From contig JALELS010000023.1 of NCBI GenBank assembly GCA_022768065.1, forward strand, positions 26,333-90,332: a stretch of DNA of 64,000 nucleotides, read 5' to 3'. The DNA comes from Ruminococcus sp. (GTDB lineage: Bacteria; Bacillota; Clostridia; Oscillospirales; Acutalibacteraceae). This document shows positions 7,687 through 16,305 of this stretch, one piece after another (position 1 is the first letter of the stretch; the number at the start of each line of letters is the position of its first letter). Under the pieces are notes generated by a model. The model worked only from the letters and a program-made list of their open reading frames with translations, searched no databases and had not been told where the DNA came from. The position numbers were made by a program, and so were the translations under genes.

Positions 7687-9153
7687 ATGAAAAGGTACAT
7701 GAAGAAGTCCGAAATTTGGACTTTCGGCATAGGTCTTTTCGGCGTCAGTCTTCTCACCGGTTGGATGCCGGATTACACCTATACCTTTTTCAACGATTTC
7801 GCGTTTAAGGGAAGCGGCATAGACCCCGCCTCCATAACCAAAATGCTCGCCTATGTATTCGGCTTTGCCGGAATAGTCGGTGCGGTCTGCGAACTTGTTA
7901 TCGGTTATCTCGTTGACAGAACGAGAACCAAATGGGGCAAAATCCGCCCGTGGATAGGCTTCGGCGTTATCCCTATGGCGGTAGTTGCAATGTTCGTATT
8001 TATCGCTCCCAAAACAGGCAATTACAAGCTCGCCGTAGCCTGGATGTTTATAATATACGCTCTTTACACAGCGGCGGCGTGTGCCGTAGAAAGCCCTGCC
8101 GGATGTTTCGGCGCGTGCTGCACACCAAACCCCGAAGAGCGCGGCGACGCAATTTCAATAGCAAGTATATTTAAAGCCATAGGTCAGTCCGGTGGTATGG
8201 CGGTTCTTCCTGCCGTAGGATTTGCAATGAAGGCTATAATGGGCAAGCAGCAATATAAAACTGCCGAGGGACAGGGTCTTGACCTTGTGATTTCAACGGC
8301 GGTTTGCGCGCTCGGATGTGTTCTTTTCACAATGATATTCTTCCCCAACAACAGAGAGAGAGTACCCTATACCGAGGAAAAGGTCAGCCTTAAAGAAAGC
8401 CTCAAGTTTGTATTTACAAACAAAAACCTGCTTATGGTTTCGCTTACAAAATTCACCGGCTTCGGAAGAGGCGTATACAGCACCGTAAGCCTTTACATAG
8501 CCGTTTATCTGCTCGGCTCAAAGGACCTTAAAATAGCTCTTCTTTTGCCGATGGGTATAGGCACGGCGGTAGGTATGCTTATAGTCAAAAAGCTCCTTAA
8601 AATGCTTGATACCAAAAAGGTTTACATTGTCTGCTGTCTTTACGGCGCGCTTTCGCTCACGGTACTGTTTGTGGTATCAAAGGCAATAGGTTTTGTTCCC
8701 AAGGAGCTTACAATACCGTTCCTTATCATCAACTTCTTTGTCGGACTCCAGCACGGCAACACCAACCTTACGCCCAACGTAATGATTGCCGACTGCGTCG
8801 ACGAGATTGAATGGAAAACAGGCAAACGCCAAGAGGGTCTTTGCTATGCAGGTTTCGGGTTCTTCTCAAAGGTTGCCGCAGCGCTCACAAAGTCTTTCGG
8901 CCCTGCGCTTGTTGTATGGGCAGGCTATGTTACCTCGACAAACGCAAATGTTGCTTATGCCACTCAGTCACAGACGACTCTTGACAGGTTCCTTATGATA
9001 TACACCATAATACCGGCAATATTTGTTTTGGGTCAGATGATTCCGATATTCTTCTATGACCTCAACGGCAAAAAGCGCGATATGATAGCAAAAGAGCTTC
9101 AGGAACGCCGCGAAAAAGCCGCAGCATTAAAGACCACGGGAGAGGAGGCATAA
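7687..9153 (+). CDS. MFS transporter, glycoside-pentoside-hexuronide (GPH) sugar:cation symporter type
   Basis: 488 residues and about 12 hydrophobic segments. The loop after the second segment, YLVDRTRTKWGKIRPWIG, is the GPH-family signature (DRTxTRWGKxRPW). The mid-protein SLKESLKFVFTNKNLLM loop and the later NFFVGLQHGNTNLTPNVMIADCVDEIEWKTGKRQEG segment are also typical. It should import a sugar or glycoside with Na+ or H+; the substrate is unknown. The start is ATG 7687 behind AAGGAGGT; an upstream in-frame extension lies inside the hairpin region and is not used. The next gene follows after 2 bases. Confidence 0.85.
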   Translation: MKRYMKKSEIWTFGIGLFGVSLLTGWMPDYTYTFFNDFAFKGSGIDPASITKMLAYVFGFAGIVGAVCELVIGYLVDRTRTKWGKIRPWIGFGVIPMAVVAMFVFIAPKTGNYKLAVAWMFIIYALYTAAACAVESPAGCFGACCTPNPEERGDAISIASIFKAIGQSGGMAVLPAVGFAMKAIMGKQQYKTAEGQGLDLVISTAVCALGCVLFTMIFFPNNRERVPYTEEKVSLKESLKFVFTNKNLLMVSLTKFTGFGRGVYSTVSLYIAVYLLGSKDLKIALLLPMGIGTAVGMLIVKKLLKMLDTKKVYIVCCLYGALSLTVLFVVSKAIGFVPKELTIPFLIINFFVGLQHGNTNLTPNVMIADCVDEIEWKTGKRQEGLCYAGFGFFSKVAAALTKSFGPALVVWAGYVTSTNANVAYATQSQTTLDRFLMIYTIIPAIFVLGQMIPIFFYDLNGKKRDMIAKELQERREKAAALKTTGEEA

Positions 9154-9155
9154 CG

Positions 9156-10121
9156 ATGGCTGTTAAAGAAAAAAAGAAAAAGACAAAACCGCAGGCGGAA
9201 TACGAAAAGCAGCCCGAAAGTCCCACAAAGAAATTTGATGTGACGTATGCAATAATTTCGGTAATAGCGATAATCGTTTTGTTCTCGGTTCTCGTTACCG
9301 TGTATTACAAAAACAATTACATAATGTTCTCACCCGAAAAGGTTGCCGAGCAGTATGTTGAAAACACCGCCGAAAATGACGGTTATGACGCACTCAAATA
9401 CACGGTGCTTATAAAGAACACAAAGTTCGGCAATTTCATCTCAGAGAACTATATGGACAAATACATTGACGAAAACGCCGTAGCTCCCGCAATGACTGCC
9501 GAAGAAAAGGGCGACAAGCTGACCCTTCTTCTTGACAGAATGTATCCCGTATTCACAGACCTTGTGGATCTCTACGGATTTGAAAACTACGACAAGCTGT
9601 TTTCGGAGTATTTTGCGGAATATGTCCCCTGCTACGAGGAAATATACGGCAACAAGGCATTTACAACCGACGATATGTTCTCGGCATTTGAGGGTAACCT
9701 CAGCACATATATGGACGAGTACGCATATAACTGCGAAGTGCTTTACGGCAAGGGTAAAGATTACGCCGAATACTATCTCGGCAAAAACAAGGCCGTTCTC
9801 TCTGACGATGATGAAAAATACAGCGCAGGTTATACCATAACGGCGACTACCTCTCTTGTACGCGAATACGATGACGACGAGGTCAAAGCTTACACATCAT
9901 CGCTTACAAGCAGTCAGAAAGCCGCTTATGAGCAGTTCGGTATTTCCGAAAACGACATCTCCGCGGTAGCCGAAGTCAAAACGGTAAGAGTGCTCTCGGG
10001 CGTCGGAGACCAGGACGCAATAGCGCAGAAAAACGTCGAATTTGCGGAGCACCCGGAAATGATAACGCTCGTTAAGATAGGTCACCAATGGTATGTTGAC
10101 TTTACGGCGGATATAGACTGA
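9156..10121 (+). CDS. Membrane-anchored extracytoplasmic protein of unknown function
   Basis: 321 residues. A very Lys-rich cytoplasmic N-terminus (KEKKKKTKPQ) is followed by one transmembrane helix at residues 31-50, then an acidic, Tyr-rich extracellular region of about 270 residues with no family I recognise. It begins 2 bases after the GPH transporter and shares its mRNA, so it may serve the same transport or sensing function. No catalytic motif is evident. It is followed by a strong hairpin. Confidence 0.6.
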   Translation: MAVKEKKKKTKPQAEYEKQPESPTKKFDVTYAIISVIAIIVLFSVLVTVYYKNNYIMFSPEKVAEQYVENTAENDGYDALKYTVLIKNTKFGNFISENYMDKYIDENAVAPAMTAEEKGDKLTLLLDRMYPVFTDLVDLYGFENYDKLFSEYFAEYVPCYEEIYGNKAFTTDDMFSAFEGNLSTYMDEYAYNCEVLYGKGKDYAEYYLGKNKAVLSDDDEKYSAGYTITATTSLVREYDDDEVKAYTSSLTSSQKAAYEQFGISENDISAVAEVKTVRVLSGVGDQDAIAQKNVEFAEHPEMITLVKIGHQWYVDFTADID

Positions 10122-10150
10122 TGCTTTCATCGGCTGAATAACAGTATAAA

Positions 10151-10184
10151 AAAGCGACTGTAAAAACTTACAGTCGCTTTTATT
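10151..10184 (+). terminator. Terminator after the transporter/membrane-protein operon
   Basis: AAAGCGACTGTAA (10151-10163) pairs perfectly with TTACAGTCGCTTT (10168-10180), followed by TATTAT. The stem is 13 bp with a short U-rich tail. It could also act in the other direction for the convergent small membrane gene. Confidence 0.8.
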
Positions 10185-10222
10185 ATCGCTTTTTCGGTGC
10201 TGCACCGAATCGGCACAGTGCG

Positions 10223-10498
10223 TCAGGCTATCGGGCGAACTGCCGACAGCACGTTTTCAAGTGAACCGATTGTAACGCCGGAAGCTATCATAATAACCGC
10301 AGCTACGGCTATTATAATATAGACGCACCAATACGAACGCGCAAAGTTTCTGCGGTTAATATTGGCGTCGCTCACGCTGAAGATGATGAGGAAAATAAAT
10401 CCCACCACGGGGAGCGAAAACAGAATTGACAGTCCGAAATAAGCCCACGGGCTGAGCGGCTTAAAGACATCCGGTCCGTTATAATTGATTTTTGACAT
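10223..10498 (-). CDS. Small two-helix membrane protein, unknown
   Basis: 91 residues with two hydrophobic helices (about 18-43 and 57-80) separated by a short basic loop (DANINRRNFARSYW). The pre-helix sequence KPLSPWAYFGLSILFSLPVVGFI recalls a common family of small Firmicute membrane proteins, but I cannot name a function. A GGAGGGC-like ribosome site precedes the ATG. It stands alone and converges with the upstream operon. Confidence 0.6.
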   Translation of the reverse strand: MSKINYNGPDVFKPLSPWAYFGLSILFSLPVVGFIFLIIFSVSDANINRRNFARSYWCVYIIIAVAAVIMIASGVTIGSLENVLSAVRPIA

Positions 10499-10683
10499 TT
10501 TATTGCCCTCCTTTATTTTATAAGCAGCTTAACATTACCCGATATACAGAAAAATATTATTTAAAGCCATATCGGGCAACGCCCGGCCTATTTAATTCAT
10601 TGTAAAATATCATACGCGAAAAAGCAAGAAATTTGTAATAAATACATCTTGAATAAAATCTCAGAAGTGATACCCTATAAAGC

Positions 10684-11565
10684 ATGAAAAAATTAAAGTT
10701 AAACAATACAAATAAGGGAATTATCCTGATAATAGCTTCGGCATTTTGCTTTGCGCTGATGGGAATGTTTGTGCGCCTTGCCGGAGATTTGCCAGCAATG
10801 CAAAAAAGCTTTTTCAGAAATATAGTCGCGCTGTTTTTCTCTTTGGCGGTTCTTTTAAAAGAACACGAAAAAATAACGCTCCCGAAAAGCGCCGTAAAAT
10901 ATCTTTTTTTGCGCGCATTTTTCGGAACGATAGGCATAGTGTGCAATTTTTACGCCATAGGCAAGCTTGTACTCGCGGACGCATCGATACTTAATAAGAT
11001 GTCGCCGTTTTTTGCAATACTCGGAAGCCTCGTAATATTGAAAGAAAAGATAAGCCCGAAAAAAGCGGCAATAGTAATAATCGCATTTATCGGCTGTCTG
11101 TTTGTGATAAAACCGACGTTTCGCAATGCGGAGCTTATCCCATCGCTTATCGGTCTGCTCGGCGGTTTCGGTGCCGGTATGGCATACACAATGGTTCACA
11201 AGCTCGGTCAGGAAAAGGTTAAGGGTTCATTTATAGTATTTTTCTTCTCGGCATTTTCAACATTGGTTTTCCTGCCGTTTATGATAGTCGAATATAAGCA
11301 TATGACCGTAATGCAGCTCGTCTTTTTACTGCTTGCCGGTCTTTCCGCAACCGGCGGTCAATACACCATAACGGCGGCTTATATTTTTGCTCCGGCACGT
11401 GACATTTCGGTTTATGATTATTCTCAGATAATTTTTTCTTCCTTACTCGGCCTTTTCGTTTTCGGTCAGGTACCGGATATTTTCAGCATTATCGGCTATG
11501 TTATCATAATAGCCATGGCGGCGGCAATGTTCTTTTTAAACCGCAAAAACGCAAAAAACGCATAG
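10684..11565 (+). CDS. DMT-superfamily (EamA) transporter
   Basis: 293 residues and ten predicted hydrophobic helices in two EamA halves, with the typical N-terminal motif FCFALMGMFVRLA and the later GQYTITAAYIFAPARDISVYDYSQ. EamA proteins export or exchange small metabolites; the substrate is unknown. No good ribosome site precedes the ATG at 10684, so the exact start is uncertain. A strong terminator follows. Confidence 0.8.
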   Translation: MKKLKLNNTNKGIILIIASAFCFALMGMFVRLAGDLPAMQKSFFRNIVALFFSLAVLLKEHEKITLPKSAVKYLFLRAFFGTIGIVCNFYAIGKLVLADASILNKMSPFFAILGSLVILKEKISPKKAAIVIIAFIGCLFVIKPTFRNAELIPSLIGLLGGFGAGMAYTMVHKLGQEKVKGSFIVFFFSAFSTLVFLPFMIVEYKHMTVMQLVFLLLAGLSATGGQYTITAAYIFAPARDISVYDYSQIIFSSLLGLFVFGQVPDIFSIIGYVIIIAMAAAMFFLNRKNAKNA

Positions 11566-11588
11566 CGTGTGCAAAATCACGGTGTAAT

Positions 11589-11632
11589 AAAAGCACAGGG
11601 ACTGCAGGAATCAGTAGTCCTTGTGCTTTTTT
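11589..11632 (+). terminator. Bidirectional terminator between EamA and DUF5662 genes
   Basis: AAAAGCACAGGGACT (11589-11603) pairs with AGTCCTTGTGCTTTT (11616-11630) with one G-U, and TT follows. The right arm overlaps the last codons of the convergent DUF5662 gene. Confidence 0.85.
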
Positions 11633-12150
11633 AATTCTTTTCTTATATATTGGAAGGTCTTTTCCTCGCCCTCGTCTCGCAGCATAATAAGCAATTTTTC
11701 AAGCAGCGCCGAGGTTTCGGGATCAATGCTTCTTGTCTTTTTACCCCTCTCGAAATATTCGAGAGGATAAGCATCGGTATATTTGTCTTTCATATACGTT
11801 TTGCTCGCGGCAACGCGGTCGCAAAACATTTCTATAACATATTTAAGAGGCATTTTTATGGGCATTACGCATTTTTTTACGGGATTGTAATCCGTCCAAT
11901 ATTCAAAATGGTGCTTGTTTCTGCCCTTGTGATGAAGCCATGCCTCTGAATAGCCCTTATCGGCACGCTCAAGTTCATTCGGACTGCGCGAGCCGTCGTA
12001 ATATTTAGCCCCGTTTAAAAACTCCACCGGCGCATACTTTGAAAGGTCGTGCCGAAGACCCTGAAGCGGTATGCCGGCTCTGAAACAGTTTTTGATTACC
12101 GCATGGCGGTGTTTATTGATAGTTTTTAAATGCCCTATGGGATTTGCCAT
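11611..12150 (-). CDS. DUF5662 family protein
   Basis: 179 residues. The core GLRHDLSKYAPVEFLNGAKYY and AWLHHKGRNKHHFEYW is the DUF5662 signature as I recall it; the many His/Asp residues (HDLSKY, HHKGRNKHH) suggest an HD-like metal site, but the activity is not known. I start it at ATG 12150, where AAGAGGT lies about 10 bases upstream; a longer in-frame start would lie inside trmO. It is 8 bases downstream of trmO on the same strand. Confidence 0.75.
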   Translation of the reverse strand: MANPIGHLKTINKHRHAVIKNCFRAGIPLQGLRHDLSKYAPVEFLNGAKYYDGSRSPNELERADKGYSEAWLHHKGRNKHHFEYWTDYNPVKKCVMPIKMPLKYVIEMFCDRVAASKTYMKDKYTDAYPLEYFERGKKTRSIDPETSALLEKLLIMLRDEGEEKTFQYIRKELKKHKDY

Positions 12151-12158
12151 AAATCTTT

Positions 12159-12839
12159 CTACCTCTTGATTTTTTCTATATCGGAAACGCACAGCACGTC
12201 GCCTTCAACAGAGACTTTAATATTGTATCCCGCAAAGTTCAGCCCGTAAATCTTTTCCGGCGAATCGTCGTATCCGGGACGCGGGTCAAGGCTCAAAATT
12301 TCTTTCAGCGCAGACAGCTTATCTTCGGGAAACAGCTTTTTTATCTCACTCGGAATATTCACCGTAAGAATATGTCTGCGTGTTGTTTCGGTGTATCCCT
12401 CCAGAGCGTCCGTGCGACAATCCGACAGCGGAATATACGGCTTTATGTCAAATATCGGCGTTTTATCCTGCATATCCGCTCCGAGGACGGTTATCGTGGG
12501 CTCGCCGGAAGAAGAATATTCTATATTTTTGATTTTTACGCACGAAAGCCCCAGCCCGTTCGGGCGAAACGGAGAACGCGACGCAAAAACACCGACCCTT
12601 TTATTACCGCCGAGACGCGGCGGACGAACCGTGAGCGACGACGTCGGAGGATTTTCGGAGAACTGCCATATAAGCCAGATATGGGAAAACTCTTCGAGCC
12701 CCCTTACGCTCTCGCGCTTTGCAAAGTCGGGCTCAAATTCTATTTTCCCCTCAAGAAGCGGACATAGACCGCTTTGACGCGGTATACCGAATTTTTCATC
12801 GAAATCGGTTCTCATGTGCGCTATCGGTCTTATTTCCAA
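12159..12839 (-). CDS. trmO: tRNA (N6-threonylcarbamoyladenosine37-N6)-methyltransferase TrmO (TsaA)
   Basis: 226 residues. The unusual beta-barrel SAM enzyme signature is clear: IRPIAHMRTDF near the N-terminus, FASRSPFRPNGLGLS (the SAM-binding loop) and DKTPIFDIKPYIP. It methylates t6A37 in tRNA-Thr. The C-terminal ~75 residues, with PGYDDSPEKIYGLNFAGY, fit the extended TsaA form. The next gene, DUF5662, follows closely. Confidence 0.92.
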   Translation of the reverse strand: MEIRPIAHMRTDFDEKFGIPRQSGLCPLLEGKIEFEPDFAKRESVRGLEEFSHIWLIWQFSENPPTSSLTVRPPRLGGNKRVGVFASRSPFRPNGLGLSCVKIKNIEYSSSGEPTITVLGADMQDKTPIFDIKPYIPLSDCRTDALEGYTETTRRHILTVNIPSEIKKLFPEDKLSALKEILSLDPRPGYDDSPEKIYGLNFAGYNIKVSVEGDVLCVSDIEKIKR

Positions 12840-13039
12840 ACCCTTTCTCCCCTTTTATCGAAAATGACGTCGATACATATAGTTTTATCATAAAAACAGA
12901 CTCAATACAATACTTATTAACAATCAAAGGACAATAAATATGAAAACGGGCAGTAATATCGGATTTGATTTTGCAAAAAAACACATTCGTAAAATATGTG
13001 TAAAATTTTTGTTATATGTGTAATTTCTACAATCGGTTG

Positions 13040-13068
13040 TTGCAATTGCCGCAATAATTTGTTATTAT
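13040..13068 (+). promoter_or_regulatory. Probable promoter of the 13.1-kb MFS gene
   Basis: TTGCAA (13040-13045), a 17-base spacer and TATTAT (13063-13068); AAAGGGAG precedes the start codon at 13127. The rest of the 287-base gap upstream (12840-13039) is AT-rich and I see nothing else in it. Confidence 0.6.
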
Positions 13069-13126
13069 TATAGATAGTGTTATATCCGACGGGGAAAACA
13101 CTATTAAGATTGAAAGGGAGAAAGAA

Positions 13127-14653
13127 ATGGAAAGTAAATACTTCTGTGCCAAAAGCAACGGCAAACTGAACTATTGGCACACAATTCTCACCGGATTTGG
13201 CTTTATGGCCTCATCCATAGCGTGGGCCATATACGACCCATACATAACAAAGATACTTAACAGGCTCCTTAACGAAAGCGCCGTCATTACTTCGTGGAGC
13301 GCAAAGCTTAACGCGGCATTTCCCGCTCTCGCGTCCTTTGCGGAAGCTAACGGCGAAGACGTAGGCACAGCCGCCGGAGGTATAACTCTTGTACCGTTGT
13401 TCATCGGTATAATAATGACCTTTGACAACATCTTCGGTGTAATTTTTCAGCCGACATTCGGCAAGCTCTCGGACAACACTCATTCGCGTTTGGGCAAACG
13501 CCGTCCGTTTGTTGTTTACGGCGCGCCGGTCTCCGCATTGTTGTTTGCGATAATTCCCATTATCGCCGTCAAATTCAATTCGCTCGGCTTCACAATGCTT
13601 TTCATAATTCTGTTTGTATTTGTAATGTCCCTGTGGAGAGCGCCGGTAGTTGCTCTTATGCCGGATTTAACGCCGAATGAGCTCAGAAGTGAAGGCAACG
13701 CCGTTATCAACCTTATGGGCGGTCTCGGCAGCGCTCTCGGACTCTTTGCCGGAACAATAGTTACCGCCATTTACTGTGCGGCTACCGGCATTTCGTCGAA
13801 GTCTCCCGAATTTGACGAATACGATACTTTCCCCTATGTTTTCCTGCTCGGCGCAATAGTTATGGTAATCGGTATGCTCGTCATACTCTTCTTTGTTAAA
13901 GAGCCCGACAGCCGATTAAAAATCAAAGCCGATATGGCTGAGGCTGCCGACGAAGAGGCTAAACGCAAAGCCGAAAAAGAGGCTAAAAAGGCAGAAAAAG
14001 AAAGAATGAAGGCGGAAAAATTAAACCCCGGCGAAAAGAGAAGCCTTGTATTTATGCTTATGGGTCTGTTCTTCCTCTTCTGCGGAACAAACGCAATATC
14101 GACATTCTTTGCCCTCTTTGCCGCAGAGATACTTCATAAAACCACGGCTCAGGCAACCATAATGACCACCGCTTTTGCCGCCGCTTCCGCACTTGCCGCT
14201 CTTCCGGCAGGCTGGCTCGGCAAAAAAATCGGCAGAAAAAAGACCATACTCGGAGGTCTGTTTATATTTGTTCTTGCGTTTGCGGCTTATCTTGTAACCC
14301 ATATACTCGGCATCGACGCTTTGAGCGGCGCTCTTATTTGGGTAGCTCTTATAGTAGGCGGCGCGGCAAATATGTTTATAACCGTTAATACGCTTCCCCT
14401 TGTACTTGAAATCGGCGGCGTTGATAAAGTCGGCACATATACCGGTTACTACTACACCGCCACATTCTCCGCACAGATAGCTACGCCCATAATCTACGGT
14501 ATAGTTCGTATGTTTACAGGCACATATCTGTCGCTGTTCTATTACTGCCCGATAGCGTTTATTCTCTCGATACTTTGCATACTTGTTGTAAAGCACGGCG
14601 AGGCTATACCGCAGGAAATAATAGACAAAGTCAAGGAAGAAAACGAAGACTGA
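13127..14653 (+). CDS. MFS transporter, SLC45/GPH-like sugar carrier
   Basis: 508 residues and about 12 hydrophobic helices. GKLSDNTHSRLGKRRPFVVYGAP after helix 2-3 is the GPH/SLC45-type loop, and the central cytoplasmic loop is a long Lys/Glu/Ala-rich charged segment (about residues 258-300), probably coiled. It likely imports a disaccharide or glycoside; the substrate is unknown. It is monocistronic; its stop codon abuts the palindromic element at 14657. Confidence 0.8.
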   Translation: MESKYFCAKSNGKLNYWHTILTGFGFMASSIAWAIYDPYITKILNRLLNESAVITSWSAKLNAAFPALASFAEANGEDVGTAAGGITLVPLFIGIIMTFDNIFGVIFQPTFGKLSDNTHSRLGKRRPFVVYGAPVSALLFAIIPIIAVKFNSLGFTMLFIILFVFVMSLWRAPVVALMPDLTPNELRSEGNAVINLMGGLGSALGLFAGTIVTAIYCAATGISSKSPEFDEYDTFPYVFLLGAIVMVIGMLVILFFVKEPDSRLKIKADMAEAADEEAKRKAEKEAKKAEKERMKAEKLNPGEKRSLVFMLMGLFFLFCGTNAISTFFALFAAEILHKTTAQATIMTTAFAAASALAALPAGWLGKKIGRKKTILGGLFIFVLAFAAYLVTHILGIDALSGALIWVALIVGGAANMFITVNTLPLVLEIGGVDKVGTYTGYYYTATFSAQIATPIIYGIVRMFTGTYLSLFYYCPIAFILSILCILVVKHGEAIPQEIIDKVKEENED

Positions 14654-14656
14654 TGA

Positions 14657-14964
14657 CAAAAAAACACCCGCCTTTGGGCTTGAGTGTTCATAAGGAAGTA
14701 TCGGTTTCTCGCATGAAAAACCCTTATGCTTTTGTCAAAAAGCCTCGCAAGGCGACAGCCTTGCTTCATTTCTTGACTTCGGCATAAAAAATTTTTATAG
14801 CTATGAAACTGCAAAACACTTCAAAATGATGTATTTTTGATACAGGAAACAGTTAACCCATCAGATGAGCCCGGGCTCATCTGATGGGTTAATTATTGTT
14901 GTGCAAAAAATGTTTTTAAAGCAAAACTGCCTTATAAACACTCAGCCGGGCGGGTGTTTTTTTG
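14657..14964. repeat. Palindromic intergenic element with imperfect inverted terminal repeats and outward-facing terminators
   Basis: The ends 14657-14698 and 14927-14964 are inverted copies of each other (CAAAAAAACACCCGCC versus GGCGGGTGTTTTTTTG, continuing through TGAGTGTT and ATAAGG with few mismatches). Read outward, each end is a hairpin followed by seven T's, so each ends transcripts leaving the element: the left on the minus strand, the right on the plus strand. A small hairpin GCAAGGC-gaca-GCCTTGC lies at about 14747-14764, and a 40-bp perfect palindrome sits inside. A 44-codon ORF (14653-14787, plus) exists but looks incidental. This resembles a MITE-like or dispersed repeat element; no target duplication is evident. 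Confidence 0.65.
14853..14892. repeat. Perfect 40-bp palindrome with no spacer
   Basis: TTAACCCATCAGATGAGCCC is followed directly by its exact reverse complement (axis between 14872 and 14873). The flanks are not complementary, so the symmetry is bounded by TTAA at both ends. It lies in the middle of the convergent intergenic element. Confidence 0.97.
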
Positions 14965-14965
14965 C

Positions 14966-16300
14966 CTAAAAGCTGATTTTAATTTTCGTTCCGACATTCT
15001 CGACGCTCTCAAGGTCGATTTTGGCGCCGTGGTAAAGGGCGGCGTGCTTAACTATCGAAAGCCCCAAACCCGTACCGCCTATTTCCTTGGAATGGCTTTT
15101 ATCAACGCGGTAAAAACGCTCAAACACCCTCGGTTGAGACGACAGCGGAATACCTATTCCGGTATCGGAAACCGTAATTGTTTTATCTCTTACCGTAATA
15201 TCCACTCTGCCGTGGGGGCGGTTATATTTGACGGCATTGTCGCAGAGATTATAAACCATCTCGTCAATTATATCATAAACTCCCCTGACGCACGACGGTT
15301 CGCCGTCAACATTTATCGTGATGTCATTTTTAGACGCGACGCTCTGCAAAGATTTTGCCGTTTTTCGAGCTATCTCAAGCAAATCGACATCGGTTTTTTC
15401 CGCTCCGACAAGCCCCTCGTCAAGTTGTGATATTTTTATAATGTCGCCGACAAGCGTTATAAGTCTTGCGCTCTCATTATATATATTCTCCGCAAAATGC
15501 CTTACATCTTCGGGCTTTGCTATACCGTTCATTATTATCTCGGCAAATCCCGAAATCGATGTCAGCGGAGTTTTTAACTCATGCGAGACATTTGCCGTAA
15601 ATTCGCGGCGCAGCTGTTCGCCCTTTTCGCGCTCCGTAACGTCGAGAACAACTATTACCGCGCCCACTATTTTTTCGCCGTTGACTACGGGATTTGCAAA
15701 AACGCTGTAAATTCTGTCGTGCATTTTCAGCGTCATTTCGCCGTGCCTGCCCGAAAGTGCGTCGTTTACCGCGCTTTTAAAGCGGTCGCTTTGATTTACC
15801 GTGAAAACGTTCTCGTGCTTTTTGATATTTTCAACACCGAATATTTGCTTTGCGCTGCGGTTAAACGAAAGTATGCTGTGCTTAAGGTCGATTATTATAA
15901 GGCCCTCCGACATATTTTCGGTTATCATTTTAAATTCCTGCTGACTGCGTTCAAGCTCGCGCAGCTGAGACTGTATTTGCGAATTTTGACTGCGGATTTT
16001 ATAGAACAGCAAAGAGAGCTCGGTGCCGAAATTACTGTCGTTTGGGTCGTCTAAATTTATGTCGTTGAGTTCTTTTAAAGTCCGCTTTGACACTACGTGT
16101 GCCGTAAAAAGCGCGGCGACAAAGGATATTACTGCGGAAACAAGCACAGCCAAAAGAAAATCGGATGGCAGCTTTCCCGCTCCCAAAGCGCCTACGTCAG
16201 CCTTAAAACGGTTATAAAGAACCGCAAGCGACAAGGTGGCACAGCAGATATTTACCGCAAGCGACACAAAAAACACCGAGCGTGAGATTCGTTTTTTCAT
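14966..16300 (-). CDS. phoR: Sensor histidine kinase, PhoR/WalK type
   Basis: 444 residues: transmembrane helices at about 8-30 and 47-70 with a short extracytoplasmic loop, a PAS domain at about 120-225, phospho-accepting His240 in SHELKTPLTS, N-box NLCDNAVKYN, G1 DTGIGI and G2 GGTGLGLSIV. It phosphorylates the response regulator encoded 5 bases upstream. The very small sensor loop suggests sensing within the membrane or by the PAS domain. The name phoR follows domain order and the paired regulator; the signal is not known. Confidence 0.88.
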   Translation of the reverse strand: MKKRISRSVFFVSLAVNICCATLSLAVLYNRFKADVGALGAGKLPSDFLLAVLVSAVISFVAALFTAHVVSKRTLKELNDINLDDPNDSNFGTELSLLFYKIRSQNSQIQSQLRELERSQQEFKMITENMSEGLIIIDLKHSILSFNRSAKQIFGVENIKKHENVFTVNQSDRFKSAVNDALSGRHGEMTLKMHDRIYSVFANPVVNGEKIVGAVIVVLDVTEREKGEQLRREFTANVSHELKTPLTSISGFAEIIMNGIAKPEDVRHFAENIYNESARLITLVGDIIKISQLDEGLVGAEKTDVDLLEIARKTAKSLQSVASKNDITINVDGEPSCVRGVYDIIDEMVYNLCDNAVKYNRPHGRVDITVRDKTITVSDTGIGIPLSSQPRVFERFYRVDKSHSKEIGGTGLGLSIVKHAALYHGAKIDLESVENVGTKIKISF

Positions 16301-16305
16301 TCGGT

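Noticed and set aside
14653..14787. 44-codon frame overlapping the MFS stop
   Set aside because: Its coupled-looking TGATG start is attractive, but it runs through the inverted-repeat element and its sequence symmetry explains the open frame; no family known.
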